Below, piece by piece: positions 9,156 to 18,761 of a stretch of DNA of 64,000 nt. The position numbers were made by a program, and so were the translations under genes. The notes below the pieces were generated by a model. It was not told where the DNA came from. It was given only the letters and a program-made list of their open reading frames with translations, and did no database searches. The stretch is from CAVURS01 sp963795385. GTDB taxonomy: Bacteria > Actinomycetota > Actinomycetes > Actinomycetales > CAVURS01. The stretch is from contig CAWCHK010000014.1 in the NCBI GenBank assembly GCA_963795385.1, positions 930,001-994,000 on the forward strand. The letters are read 5' to 3'. Each line of letters starts with the position of its first letter. The first letter of the stretch is position 1.

Positions 9156-10108
9156 GCGCGTTCCGCCGAACGGCCGAACAGGCCTTGCGGGCGCAGCATG
9201 ACGATCAGCAGGAATACGACGAAGATCGCGGCGTTCTGCAATTGCGGCGGCAGCACCAGGGCCGAACATTGCTGCACGAAGCCAACGGTCAGTCCGCCCC
9301 AGAACGCGCCCAGGATGCTGCCCATGCCGCCGAGCACGACGCCGGAATACATGATGATGACGTAGTCGAGGCCGATGAACGGACCGAACGACAGATACGT
9401 TGCCATCAGCCCGCCGGCGACCGCGGTGATGCCGCAGCCAAGTGCGAAGGCGATGCGATAGGCACGATCGACGTCGATGCCCATATAGGTCGCCGCCGTC
9501 GGATTGTCGGCCGCGGCCCGCAGTGACTTGCCGAGTCGGGTGTATTCCAGCACCAGATACAGCGTGATCGCGGTGACGATCGCGACCGCGCAGGCGATCA
9601 GGCGCGCCTTGTTGAGGAACACCGTCGCGTCGCCATAGATCGGGCCGAGCTCGAACGCGCGAGAGGCGAGGGGCGTGCGCACCGCTTCCGGTGTGGAGCC
9701 GAACAGGATCAGGCCGCCATTCTGCAGGATCAGCGAAATCCCGAGCGTGATGATGAGCTGGCCGAAATGCCCGTCATCGAGGCTACCTGCGGTGCGCAGA
9801 CCGGAAACCCGGGATATCAGGAACTTGTGCAGCAACGCTCCGCCGGCAAACACGATCGGGCCGGCACAGAGCGCGCCGACGAACGGGCCGAAATAGGGGC
9901 CCAGGAAAGCCAGCACGCCTCCGCCGGTCACCAGGTACAGGCTGGCGTACATGCCGAGCATCAGCAGCTCGCCCTGCGCGAAGTTGACGATGCGCATGAT
10001 GCCGAAGATCAGCCCGAGGCCGATGCACATCAGGCCGTAGATGCAGCCGATGGTGATGCCTGCGGCTAGCGCGTTCAGGACGTTCTCGATCAGGACTTCC
10101 AAGTCCAC
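9152..10108 (-). CDS. livH: Branched-chain amino acid-type ABC transporter permease LivH
   Basis: A 318-residue inner-membrane permease, intact. It starts VDLEVLIENVLNALAAGI and shows the family blocks GLGLIFGIMRIVNFAQGELLM near the N-terminus, then GISLILQNGGL, LGKSLRAAADNPTAATYMGI and GGMGSILGAFWGGL. It ends LRPQGLFGRSAERA, with about eight hydrophobic segments. I chose the GTG at 10108 because GGGAGG precedes it; the open frame runs much further upstream but that stretch lies inside the metallophosphoesterase gene. It is first in the transporter order livH-livMG-livF-binding protein and overlaps livMG by four bases. It forms the membrane pore with the LivM half of the next gene. Confidence 0.92.
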   Translation of the reverse strand: MDLEVLIENVLNALAAGITIGCIYGLMCIGLGLIFGIMRIVNFAQGELLMLGMYASLYLVTGGGVLAFLGPYFGPFVGALCAGPIVFAGGALLHKFLISRVSGLRTAGSLDDGHFGQLIITLGISLILQNGGLILFGSTPEAVRTPLASRAFELGPIYGDATVFLNKARLIACAVAIVTAITLYLVLEYTRLGKSLRAAADNPTAATYMGIDVDRAYRIAFALGCGITAVAGGLMATYLSFGPFIGLDYVIIMYSGVVLGGMGSILGAFWGGLTVGFVQQCSALVLPPQLQNAAIFVVFLLIVMLRPQGLFGRSAERA

Positions 10109-10139
10109 GGCTTTCTTGTGCCTCCCGCTTCCCGCCGTC

Positions 10140-10920
10140 TTACCGGTTCGTCGCCTCCGCCTCAAGCGACCATCCGGCGATGAGCTGGCCAAGATGGCGT
10201 GGCGCCTCGCCTGGCCAGAGCGGCTCGCCGTCGATCGTGGTGCCCCAGGCGGACGCGACGCCCATCGCGCGCAGCCCGTCCTGTGCCACCGCGCGATAGG
10301 TGACGTGATGGTGGCCATGCACGATCAGGTCGGCTCCCATGGCGCGCGCCAGAGCGTCCAGTGCGGCATTGCCTGCGGGATGGCTGCGCGGCGCCTCATG
10401 GGTTACCAGGATATCGGCGCGCTGGCCCGCGAGGCAGTCATAGTCTTCCGGCCAGATCGCCGTTGCGCCGAGAGAATGGACCAGCGCAGCGATATGCTCC
10501 TCGCGCCAGCCGGGGCCGAGGCCCGCAAGGTCTTCGGGCAATTGCTCGCGGCGATGCAGGCGAGGCCGATCGGGCGGTTCCCAGATGCGTGGACGGAATG
10601 TGCCGCCAAGCCCGGCAATGCGCACTCCGGCGATCTCCGCCACCTTGCCGTGCAGCGCGCCTTGTGTGGTGCGCGGATTGCGTTGCGGCTCGACCAGGTT
10701 GGCCCACATCTCCGGGCCGCCATCGTTATCGTGGTTGCCGAAGATCCAATGCACATCGATGCCGCGATCAAGCAGTGGTGCCGCCAGGTCGTCCAACGGC
10801 CGATCACACTGGAGGTCGCCGAAAAGGATGGCGGCGCGTCGGCAGAGGGTTCAGTGCGGCGAGTCCGCGCTCAACCTTGTTCCATTGCTGGTGGATGTCG
10901 CCGATGAAGACAATCGACAT
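10140..10920 (-). CDS. Metallophosphoesterase, one frame shift
   Basis: About 260 residues after joining two frames. The N-terminus MSIVFIGDIHQQWNKVERGL holds the first metal motif GDIH. A frame change near 10,845 leads into AAILFGDLQCDRPLDDL (second motif GD). Then come FGNHDNDGG (GNHD motif), ILVTHEAPR and VHGHHHVTY (GHxH motif). This full set of calcineurin-like metal ligands indicates an active two-metal phosphoesterase. The size and the simple domain content suggest a small cytosolic enzyme; the substrate is unknown. It lies just 31 bases upstream of livH in the same direction and could be the first gene of that operon. It is divergent from the alpha/beta hydrolase, sharing a 92-base promoter gap. 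Confidence 0.85.
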
Positions 10921-11012
10921 GGCGCGGTGCGTTCCGTCACGGGTGGGTCCGGCCTTGACGATGTCGCGGCGGCGTCCCTAGCCTTCCACGAATATCCGCA
11001 AATGGAAACAGG

Positions 11013-11866
11013 ATGAACGATCGGATCGACCAAGGGCCGGCAGCTTTTCTGGACCGGCTCGAACGTGCCGCGAAGCGAACGGAAACGCCGTGCGGCGATG
11101 GAATGATGGTTTGGCGGTCCTGGGGGGACGGCCCGGTGTTGGTGCTGTTCCACGGCGGCGCCGGCTCGTGGCGGCATTGGGCGCACAATATCGACGTGCT
11201 GTCGCGCGACTATCGCTTGTTGGTGCCGGATCTGCCCGGGTTGGGCGAGTCCGCATTTCCGCCGGAAGGCGACGATGCGGCGCAGGTTGCGGAGATCGTC
11301 GCGCGCGGCATCGACATGGTGCTTGGCGCAGATGCCCGCTATGACGTCGCCGGGTTCTCCTTCGGCGGCACGATGGCGAGCTGCGTCGGGGCGATCCATG
11401 GCGCGCGCGTGCGGTCGGTGACGATCATAGGTTCGAGCGGCGTAGGGCCGTCGGGCAGCGCAGTCGAACTGATGAAGGTGCGGCACCTTAGGGGCGAGGA
11501 GCGCGTTGCGGCACATCACACCAACCTCAATCGACTGATGATCGCCGATCCGGCGAAGATCGACGATCTGGCGCTGGCGATCCAGGAATGGAACACCCGG
11601 CACTCGCGATTGAAGACCCCGACGCTGTCGCGCAGCGGCGCGTTGCAGCGGGCGATTGGGCAGTTGTAGCACCGGTGAACGGGATCTGGGGCGAAAAGGA
11701 TGCGCCAGCCAATCCTCGCGCGCCGGAGCGCGTTGCGGCATTGCGCGCGATGCGGCCGGACGCCGATGTACGCATGATCCCGGGTGCGGGTCATTGGGTG
11801 GCGTATGAGGCGCCCGAGCAGTTCCATGCCATCTTGCTGGAGATGCTGCGGCGAACGCGGCCGTAA
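11013..11866 (+). CDS. Alpha/beta-fold hydrolase, one frame shift
   Basis: About 284 residues. The first frame gives VLVLFHGGAGSWRHWAHN (oxyanion-hole HGG), LLVPDLPGLGESA and the nucleophile elbow GFSFGGTMAS near residue 118. The frame changes near 11,660, and the last part gives PVNGIWGEKDAPA (acid residue) and IPGAGHWVAYEAPEQF (catalytic His). The Ser-Asp-His set is therefore complete. A cytosolic esterase, lactonase or C-C hydrolase are all possible. The CoA transferase gene starts 12 bases after its stop behind a perfect AAGGAGG site, so the two form an operon, consistent with ring-cleavage or ester hydrolysis followed by CoA activation. Confidence 0.85.
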
Positions 11867-11878
11867 GGAGGAAACACC

Positions 11879-14497
11879 ATGACGGACGCAAGCGAGATCG
11901 CGCGCGGCCCCGGTGAGATGATGGGCAATGCCGGTCCGGGCATGCTGGCCGGCCTGCGGGTCATCGAGGTCGCCGACGAACGGGCGGAATATACCGGCCT
12001 GCTGCTCGCCGGGCTCGGCGCCGAGGTGGTGAAGATCGAACCGCCGGAAGGCAATGCGACGCGACGGATCGGCCCATTCCTGGACGACCAGCCCGGCCCC
12101 GAGCGCTCGCTGTTCTTCTGGAACTACAATCGCAACAAGAAGTCGGTGGTGCTGGATCTGCGCGAGGCTCCGGCGCGCGAGCACTTGCTGCGTCTGCTGG
12201 GCGGCGCGGACGTGCTGCTGGATGCAAGCTGCGGCGCGCTGAACGAGGCACTGGGGCTGGACCGTGCCGCGCTCGGCGCGCGCTTCCCAGCGCTGGTAAC
12301 GGCGCGCATGACGCCGTTCGGCGATGACGGGCCGTGGAAGGATTTCAAAAGCTCCGATCTGATCCACCTCGCGCTCGGCGGGGTCATGATGAATTGCGGC
12401 TACGATCCCGACCCCAACCTGGAATACGACACGCCGCCGATCGCGCCGCAGATCTGGCACGCCTACCACATTGCCGGCGAGCAACTGGCCACCGGCATCA
12501 TCGCCGCACTGATCCATCGGCATCGCAGCGGACAGGGGCAGGATGTTTCGGTGGCGGTGCACGAGGCGGTGTCGAAGAACCCCGAACTCGACATCATGCA
12601 TTGGGTGATGCGGCGCGTGCCGATATGGCGGATGACCAATCGTCACGCGGCGGAAACGCCCGAACCACTCGCCCTCGCATCAGCCACACCAAGGACGGGC
12701 GCTGGTTCATGTCGCACGGCATGGGTGCGCGCGACCTGAAGAACCTGGTGCCGCTGCTGTCGAAATACGGCATGCAGGCGGATCTCCAGCCGCCGCCGCC
12801 GGATGCCGATCTGAAGGCGCGCCAGGTGCCCGGTTCGGCGGCCGGCGACGAGACGCGGGCGCATATGCTGGACGTCGTGCAGCGCTTCATCCGTGCCTGG
12901 ACCTATGCCGACATGCCGTGGCGCGAGGCGCAGGATGCCGGCCTGCTATGGGCGCCGCTGCGCAAGCCGCATGAGAACGCGCTGGACGAGCACTGGCTGA
13001 AGCGCAAGAGCTTTGCCGACGTCGAGCATCCGGAGCATGGCCGCAGCTTCCGCTATCCGACCAGCAAGTGGCTCAGCAACAGGACGAGCTGGCAGGTCGG
13101 GCGGCGCGCGCCGTTGCTGGGCGAGGACACCGAGGCGGTGCTGGGCGAAGCGGCGCGGCGGCCGAGCGTGCCGGCCGAGCCGCGCGGCGTCGAGCAACCC
13201 GAGGCTCTCGGCGCTGCACAACAAGCCGTTCCCGCTGCAGGGCGTGAAAATCCTCGATTTCGCCTGGTTCCTTGCGTCGGCCGGCGGCACGCGGTTTCTC
13301 GCCGCGATGGGTGCGGAGAGCTTCAAGGTCGAATGGAAGGACAATCCCGACACGCGGCTGGCGGCGATGGCGCCGGTCGGCGGCCGTGCGGCGCGCGATG
13401 CGGCGACCGGCCCGCTGCCCGGGGTGCAAGGACCCCGACATGGGCGGCCAGTTCAACAACAAGAATGCCGGCAAGCGCGGCATTTCGTTGAACATCCGCC
13501 ACCCGAAGGGCTTGCAGATCGCCAAGGACCTGGTGCGCGATCTGCGATGTCGTCGCCGAGGGATTTTCGCCCGGCGTGCTGCAACGGCTGGGCCTCGGCT
13601 ACGACGTGATGAAGACGATCCGGCCGGACATCATCTACATCCAGCAATCCGGCATGGGCGCGCACGGCACCTATGGGCGGATGCGCACCGTCGGCCCGGT
13701 GGCCGCGGCGTTTGGCGGGCAGGGCGACATGTCGGGCCTGCCCGAGCCGGCGATGCCGGTCGGCTGGGGCTATTCCTATCTCGACTGGATGGGCGCCTAC
13801 GGCTACGCGCTGGCGCTGCTCGGCGCGATCTATCACCGCGAGCGCACCGGCGAGGGCCAGTGGATCGACGCCTCGCAGTGCGAGTCCGGACTGTTCCTGA
13901 CCGGGGCGACGATCCTCGACTGGTCGGCGAACGAGCGCGAGTGGCGGCGCTACGGCAACCGCTCGCCCTACAAGCCGGCCGCGCCGCATGGCGCCTATCG
14001 CTGCGCCGGGCAAGGATCGCTGGATCGCCATCGCCTGCTTCACCGACGCGGAATGGCACGCGCTTGGCGCAGGTGGCCGGGCAGGGGGCATGGCTGGACG
14101 ATCGCCGCTTCGCACGCTGGAGCATCGGCTGCTGCATCAGGATGCGCTCGATGCAGCGGTCGAGGCCTGGACGCGCACGCAGGACCGCTATGACTGATGA
14201 TGAAGCTGCAGCGTGCCGGCGTGCCGGCCGGCGTGTGCCAGAACGCCGAGGATCGCTGCGACCACGATCCGCAGCTGCGGCATCTGAAATGGCTGACCGA
14301 GGTCACCGGCACGAAGATCGGCACCTGGCCGGTCTACGAATTGCCGATGAAGTTCAGCCAGACCCCGGCCTATATCGGCGGCCCGATCAACCGCGGCGCG
14401 CCGTGCTACGGCGAGGACAACATGTGGCTGCTGACCGAACTGCTCGGCATGTCGCCGCAGCGACGTGGAGCGGCTTGCCGAGGAGGGCGTCATCTAG
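11879..14497 (+). CDS. Tandem-domain CaiB/BaiF (class III) CoA transferase, heavily frame-shifted
   Basis: About 873 residues, twice the usual ~400, made of two CaiB/BaiF domains in one polypeptide. Domain 1: MLAGLRVIEVADERAEYTGL, GLGAEVVKIEPPEGN, WNYNRNKKSVVLDLRE and FGDDGPWKDFKSSDL. Domain 2 begins about residue 450: LQGVKILDFAWFLASAGGTR, FNNKNAGKRGISLNIRHPKG, RPDIIYIQQSGMGAHGTYG and ERTGEGQWIDASQCESG. The end reads IGGPINRGAPCYGEDN, then SDVERLAEEGVI. At least eight shifts occur, near 12,675, 13,200, 13,425, 13,545, 14,000, 14,100, 14,190 and 14,462, yet nearly every residue block can be read, so the gene is probably whole in the organism. Members move CoA between acyl groups. Its start is fixed by AAGGAGG upstream of the ATG. 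Confidence 0.85.
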
Positions 14498-14523
14498 CGC
14501 GCTATCTGATCGAATGACAGGGT

Positions 14524-15420
14524 TCACTCGTTCATCTTGCTCAGGTCGATGTGCAGCACCTGCACGACATCGCGGATGCCGTCGTAACTGGCATCGGTCA
14601 CGGCCACCAGACCATGGCTGCCGGCGCGGCCGAGGATCTTCATGTCTCGCTCGGGCAGGCTGGTCAAATCCAGCGATTGCAGAGCTTGGGTTAGCCGCGC
14701 CTTGAACCCGGGTGGCAGGTTGCCGCGAACTGCAAACGGCCCGCCCGGGATCGGATCCGACAGCCACAGCCGGACATAGTCGTCCGGGCGGTAGATGCCC
14801 TGCACGGTCGCCGCCGAGATAACCGTGCTGTTCATCTCGCCGACCAGGACCTTGTGGTTTCGAATTGCCTCGAAGCTCGCTGTATGTGTGCCAGTATAGA
14901 CGGGCTTGATGTCGTGGTCCGGGTCGATGCCGTTCTTGCGCAGGCCGTAGGCCGGGATCAGGTGCCCGGAGGTCGAGGCCGGATCCGAGAACGCGAAACT
15001 CTTGCCGACAATGTCCTTGAGGCTGGTGATGCCGGTGCCCGGCCACGTCACGATGCTTGCTGTGTAGGTCGAGGGCTTTCCCTCGGGGTTGGCGTAGCCC
15101 GCTACCGCTTCGGCGCCGGCGACCTTGTGCGCCAGCACGTAGCTGAATGCGCCATACACGCCAAGCTCGATGCGCTCGGCGCGCATAGCCTCGATGGTCG
15201 CGGTGTAGTTGGTGCCGAACTGCACGGTGACCGCACAGTCTAGTCGGTCGGCGAGCAGCTTGCCGATACGAGCATAGATCGGCGTCAGTTGCATGGTGTC
15301 TTCGCCCGGCACCACACCGAAGCGCACGGTACCGCCATTCGGACAATCCGGCGCGCTGGCCTGCGCAGTGGCCGTGAACAGGCAAGCCGCGCATGCGGCG
15401 ACAGGAAGAAGCCGATGCAT
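14524..15420 (-). CDS. phnD: PhnD-like phosphate/phosphonate-type ABC substrate-binding protein
   Basis: A complete 298-residue periplasmic protein with a signal peptide of about 22 residues (hydrophobic core PVAACAACLFTATAQA). It shows the PhnD/SsuA/TauA-like order: VRFGVVPGEDTMQLTPIYARI, VTVQFGTNYTATIEAM, ELGVYGAFSYVLA, GKSFAFSDPASTSGHLIPAY and LVGEMNSTV. The FSDPASTSGH segment is the strongest PhnD mark, because it contributes to the ligand pocket in that family. A GGAG site lies 8 bases before the ATG. It stands alone: no phnC, phnE or other permease gene is adjacent, so it either serves a transporter encoded elsewhere or has a sensor-like role. The ligand could be phosphate, phosphite, a phosphonate or something unrelated. 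Confidence 0.88.
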   Translation of the reverse strand: MHRLLPVAACAACLFTATAQASAPDCPNGGTVRFGVVPGEDTMQLTPIYARIGKLLADRLDCAVTVQFGTNYTATIEAMRAERIELGVYGAFSYVLAHKVAGAEAVAGYANPEGKPSTYTASIVTWPGTGITSLKDIVGKSFAFSDPASTSGHLIPAYGLRKNGIDPDHDIKPVYTGTHTASFEAIRNHKVLVGEMNSTVISAATVQGIYRPDDYVRLWLSDPIPGGPFAVRGNLPPGFKARLTQALQSLDLTSLPERDMKILGRAGSHGLVAVTDASYDGIRDVVQVLHIDLSKMNE

Positions 15421-15609
15421 GACGTGTCTCCATCATCTGATATGCGAGCGAGCTCCATTAGGCGGTGTCCGGCGTACCGTCTGTTCCGGTTCGATGAATT
15501 TTGTCGGGCAGTGCCCCTTGAGCCGGACTGCACCGACGAGGCAAAATCGAACCCGCCGCGCTGACTGACGATGTCACACTGCCCAAACCGAAGATGGACC
15601 GAAATCGCC

Positions 15610-16585
15610 ATGATCCTGGTTACCAACAACGAAGGCACACTCGGCGTGCCAACCACCGCACGGTTGCTTGCGCAGGGGGCTCAGGGGCTCGACGCGATCG
15701 AGGCCGGCATCCGTATGATCGAGGCGGATCCTTCGGTGCGCACCGTCGGCCGTGGCGGTTGGCCTAACCTGCTGGGCGAGATGGAGCTGGATGCCTGCAT
15801 GATGGATGGCACCACGCTGCGTTCCGGCGCGGTCGGCGCGCTGCAAGGCTATCTGCATCCGGTCAGCGTTGCGCGCGAGATCATGCGCCGGCTGCCGCAC
15901 GAATTCCTGGTGGGGCAAGGGGGCCGCCCGTTTTGCCCGCGAGATCGGCGCCGAAGCAGCGGATAACCTGATTGAGGATTCCCGCCGCGCCTGGCAGGAC
16001 TGGTTCGACAATGAGGTGCCCGAGAAGCAGCGCCGTGCCTGGCCGGATACGGCACTGGCACCGCTATGCCGCCATGCCATCGATCCGGAGGTTGGCCGCG
16101 ATACCACAGTGTTCCTGGCACATGACGGCGCGGGCAATATCTGCTTCCGGCACCAGCACATCCGGCTGGGGCTGGAAGTATCCCGGCCGGCTAGGCGACA
16201 GTCCAATCATCGGTGCCGGCTCCTATGCCGACACACGCTATGGGGCCGCGGCGTGCACCGGCGCGGGCGAGATGACCATCCGTTGCTGCACCGCGCGCTC
16301 CATCGTGCTGTACATGAAGCAGGGTGCCAGTGTTGCCGATGCAGTGGGCGAAGCGGTGGAGGATATGCGAGCGCTGAAGGGCGGGCTGATCAGCCGAGTG
16401 ACAGTCCATGCCATCGACGCCAAGGGCAACCACAAGGTTGTCGCGGTCAACGGCGCGGGCGACAACACGCTATTGGCTGTGGGAAGGGCAGGGCGAGCCA
16501 CGGCATGCTGCCGGCGGAACCCGTGGTGATCACCACCGCCGGAACGCGGCCGACCTCCACGACACGCTATACCCGCGCGCCGTAG
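15610..16585 (+). CDS. Ntn-type asparaginase / glycosylasparaginase family hydrolase, frame-shifted
   Basis: About 325 residues after joining four segments; shifts lie near 15,925, 16,190 and 16,475. N-terminal alpha-chain part: TARLLAQGAQGLDAIEAGIRMIE and VRTVGRGGWPNLLGEMELDA. The self-cleavage site is in GRDTTVFLAHDGAGN, where the threonine after Asp would become the catalytic N-terminal nucleophile. The beta-chain reads GWKYPGRLGDSPIIGAGSYAD, then GAAACTGAGEM. These blocks match the aspartylglucosaminidase / isoaspartyl peptidase family, which hydrolyses asparagine-linked or isoaspartyl amides. I took the ATG at 15610; an ATG at 15571 in frame is possible and neither has a clear ribosome-binding site. 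The gene is divergent from phnD and convergent with the next CoA transferase. Confidence 0.82.
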
Positions 16586-16700
16586 CGCCGCGGCCACGTC
16601 ATTCCCCGCGCAGAAGGCTAGAACCCAGGCGTCGCAGCACCGTTGGGCGGCCGCTGGATTCTCGCCTTTTCGAAATGACGGGTCAGGGCAAGGTTACAGG

Positions 16701-17885
16701 CTAAACCACCTTCCGCTCGCGCAGTCCGGCGATCTCGGCATCGCCATAGCCCAGCGAGCGCAGCACCTCGTCGGTGTGTTCGCCTGGCTCAGGCGTCGCT
16801 GTTCGCACACTCCACGGCGTGCGCGATAGTTCCACCGCCTGGCCGACAACCTCCACATCACCCAGCACCTTGTGCTGCACATGGCGCGTCATGTTGAGGT
16901 GACGAACCTGCGGATCCGCGAAGACCTCGTTCATCTTGTAGATCGGCCCGCAGGGTACGCCTGCCTCGTTCATCAGTTCAATCCATTCGGCCGTGGTACG
17001 CCTGCGCGTGATCGCACTGATCGCGTCGTGTAACCGGGCGCGGTTCCTGGAACGATCGGCATTGGTGGCGAAGGCCGGATCACTCGCGAGCTGCGGTGCT
17101 TCGATCACTTTGCAAAAGCGGCGATAGATCGCCTCGCCGGCGGCGCCAATGTTGAAGTAACCATCGGCGGTCTGAAAGACACCAGTCGGTATACTGGTAG
17201 GATGGTCGTTGCCCGCCTGCTCCGGTACCTCATGGCCAATCGTCCAGCGCGCCGCCTGGAAGTCCAGCATGGCAATCTGCGCTGCCAGCAGGTTGCTCTG
17301 CACCCATTGCCCCTCCCCTGATTGCTCGCGCTCGAGCAATGCCACCAGGATGCCCATCGCACAGAAGATTCCGGCGGTCAGGTCGGCCACAGGAATGCCG
17401 ACACGCACGGGTCCCTGCCCTGGGAGCCCGGTGATCGACATCAGCCCGCCCATGCCTTGCGCGATCTGATCGAATCCGGGGCGCTCGCGGTATGGACCAT
17501 CCTGACCAAAGCCAGAGATGCTGGCATAGACCAGACGCGGATTGACCGCGTGCAAGGTCGCATAATCGATACCGAGGCGGAACTTCACATCGGGACGGTA
17601 GTTCTCGACCAGCACGTCGACATCGCGTGCAAGGCGTTTCAGAATGTCCACGCCCTCGGGTGACTTCAGGTTGAGCGTCATGCTGCGCTTGTTGCGGTGC
17701 AGGTTTTGAAAATCCGGTCCGTGTCGCTCTCCGCCCATACCAGCATCGCCTTCAGGCGACTCAACCTTGATCACCTCGGCTCCCCAGTCGGCAAGCTGAC
17801 GCACGGCGGTCGGACCCGCGCGCACACGCGACAGATCAAGCACCTTGAAGCGGGCGAGGGGACCCTGGGCCGCTGACAAATTCAT
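16701..17885 (-). CDS. CaiB/BaiF (class III) CoA transferase, single domain
   Basis: An intact 394-residue CoA transferase. Ordered blocks: FKVLDLSRVRAGPTAVRQLADWGAEV, FQNLHRNKRSMTLNLKSPEG, ENYRPDVKFRLGIDY, YASISGFGQDGPYRERPGFD, TAGIFCAMGILVALLEREQSGEG and NEAGVPCGPIYKMNEVFADP. The family transfers CoA between carboxylic acids (formate/oxalate, carnitine, succinate and others) through a covalent aspartyl-CoA intermediate; substrates are unknown here. I placed the start at 17885 because GGAGG lies 4-5 bases before that ATG; the open frame reaches further but has no such support. It stands alone on the minus strand. The 115 bases between it and the convergent asparaginase contain only a short, imperfect inverted repeat. 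Confidence 0.92.
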   Translation of the reverse strand: MNLSAAQGPLARFKVLDLSRVRAGPTAVRQLADWGAEVIKVESPEGDAGMGGERHGPDFQNLHRNKRSMTLNLKSPEGVDILKRLARDVDVLVENYRPDVKFRLGIDYATLHAVNPRLVYASISGFGQDGPYRERPGFDQIAQGMGGLMSITGLPGQGPVRVGIPVADLTAGIFCAMGILVALLEREQSGEGQWVQSNLLAAQIAMLDFQAARWTIGHEVPEQAGNDHPTSIPTGVFQTADGYFNIGAAGEAIYRRFCKVIEAPQLASDPAFATNADRSRNRARLHDAISAITRRRTTAEWIELMNEAGVPCGPIYKMNEVFADPQVRHLNMTRHVQHKVLGDVEVVGQAVELSRTPWSVRTATPEPGEHTDEVLRSLGYGDAEIAGLRERKVV

Positions 17886-18150
17886 TGTGCCTCCATTCTC
17901 ATCGGCTGGGATTTCGTCAAAAACACATTGCACGGAACGCCGGTCACGTCGAGTTTCCGCAACCATGTTGCAATCAGTTCCCCTAGTCGCACGTTTGTGA
18001 TGGACCGTCACGCTCCTGAACCATCATCGACGTGGGCGATGAAGCCGCGACAGTGGTATTGACGCCGGCTGATTGCCGCCAGATCGATACGTGGTAGCAG
18101 CGTCTGAGAACGGGCCGGAGGGCCCGCTTTCAGTTGCCCGGGGAGACACG

Positions 18151-18546
18151 GTGTCCTGTTTGACGCAAAGCGAGACCGCCACGCCTGAAGCAAGATGTGC
18201 GGAGCGCCCAAAGCTCATGATCGTCGACGACGACCCGGAGGTGAGGGTGATCGTTGCCGAATTCCTCGAGGACTTCGGCTACCGGGTGCTGCAGGCAACA
18301 GGGGGTGCAGAGGCCCTTGAGCTGCTGGCGCGGACACCAGATCTAAGCATGATCATTTCGGATATCCGGATGCCCGACATGTCGGGCATCGAGTTGGCCG
18401 ATGTCGCGACGCAGCGCCGGCGCGACCTGAAGATCATCCTGATCTCCGGCTATTTCATATCCCAGCAGGTCTCGCGCCGGTTCCTTCGCAAGCCGTTCCG
18501 CATGAAGGAATTGGAAGCAGCGGTACGGGCCGAGCTCGATACGTGA
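18151..18546 (+). CDS. Single-domain response regulator (CheY-like receiver)
   Basis: A receiver domain with no output domain, about 131 residues from GTG 18151. The acidic pocket is LMIVDDDPEVR, the phosphorylated aspartate is in MIISDIRMPDMSG, the switch serine in IILISGYF, and the conserved lysine in LRKPFRMKELEAAVRAEL. I chose the GTG at 18151 because GGGGAG lies just before it and because the extra upstream residues of the longest open frame (from TTG 18073) look unlike protein and contain a perfect G+C stem-loop at 18,111-18,126. No histidine kinase gene is adjacent, so its partner is unknown. It may act by protein-protein contact, or as a phosphate sink, in a phosphorelay encoded elsewhere. 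Confidence 0.88.
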   Translation: MSCLTQSETATPEARCAERPKLMIVDDDPEVRVIVAEFLEDFGYRVLQATGGAEALELLARTPDLSMIISDIRMPDMSGIELADVATQRRRDLKIILISGYFISQQVSRRFLRKPFRMKELEAAVRAELDT

Positions 18547-18761
18547 TCCGAGCAGGCCGGCCCGCCTGCCCGGTTGCTTTGCAGAGAGCTGAACACGAAA
18601 CGACGGCACTGACGCCGCACGGCTTGCCGAAATCGGTCGATGCGCTGATGCCGCGATTGCGGCCTTGCTACACGAAACGACCGCGCGGCAGCGCGATGGA
18701 GTCGTCAGCGTCGACCGGAGACGCTATCCTGGGTCATCTGATCATTGGCCGTTGACCTTCG

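Noticed and set aside
18111..18126. Perfect G+C stem CGGGCC-GGAG-GGCCCG before the response regulator
   Set aside because: It could be a leader structure or terminator, but it has no U-run and lies 24 bases before the chosen start; too little to call.
18543..18755. 70-codon open frame after the response regulator
   Set aside because: No recognisable pattern, weak start, and composition like non-coding GC-rich sequence.
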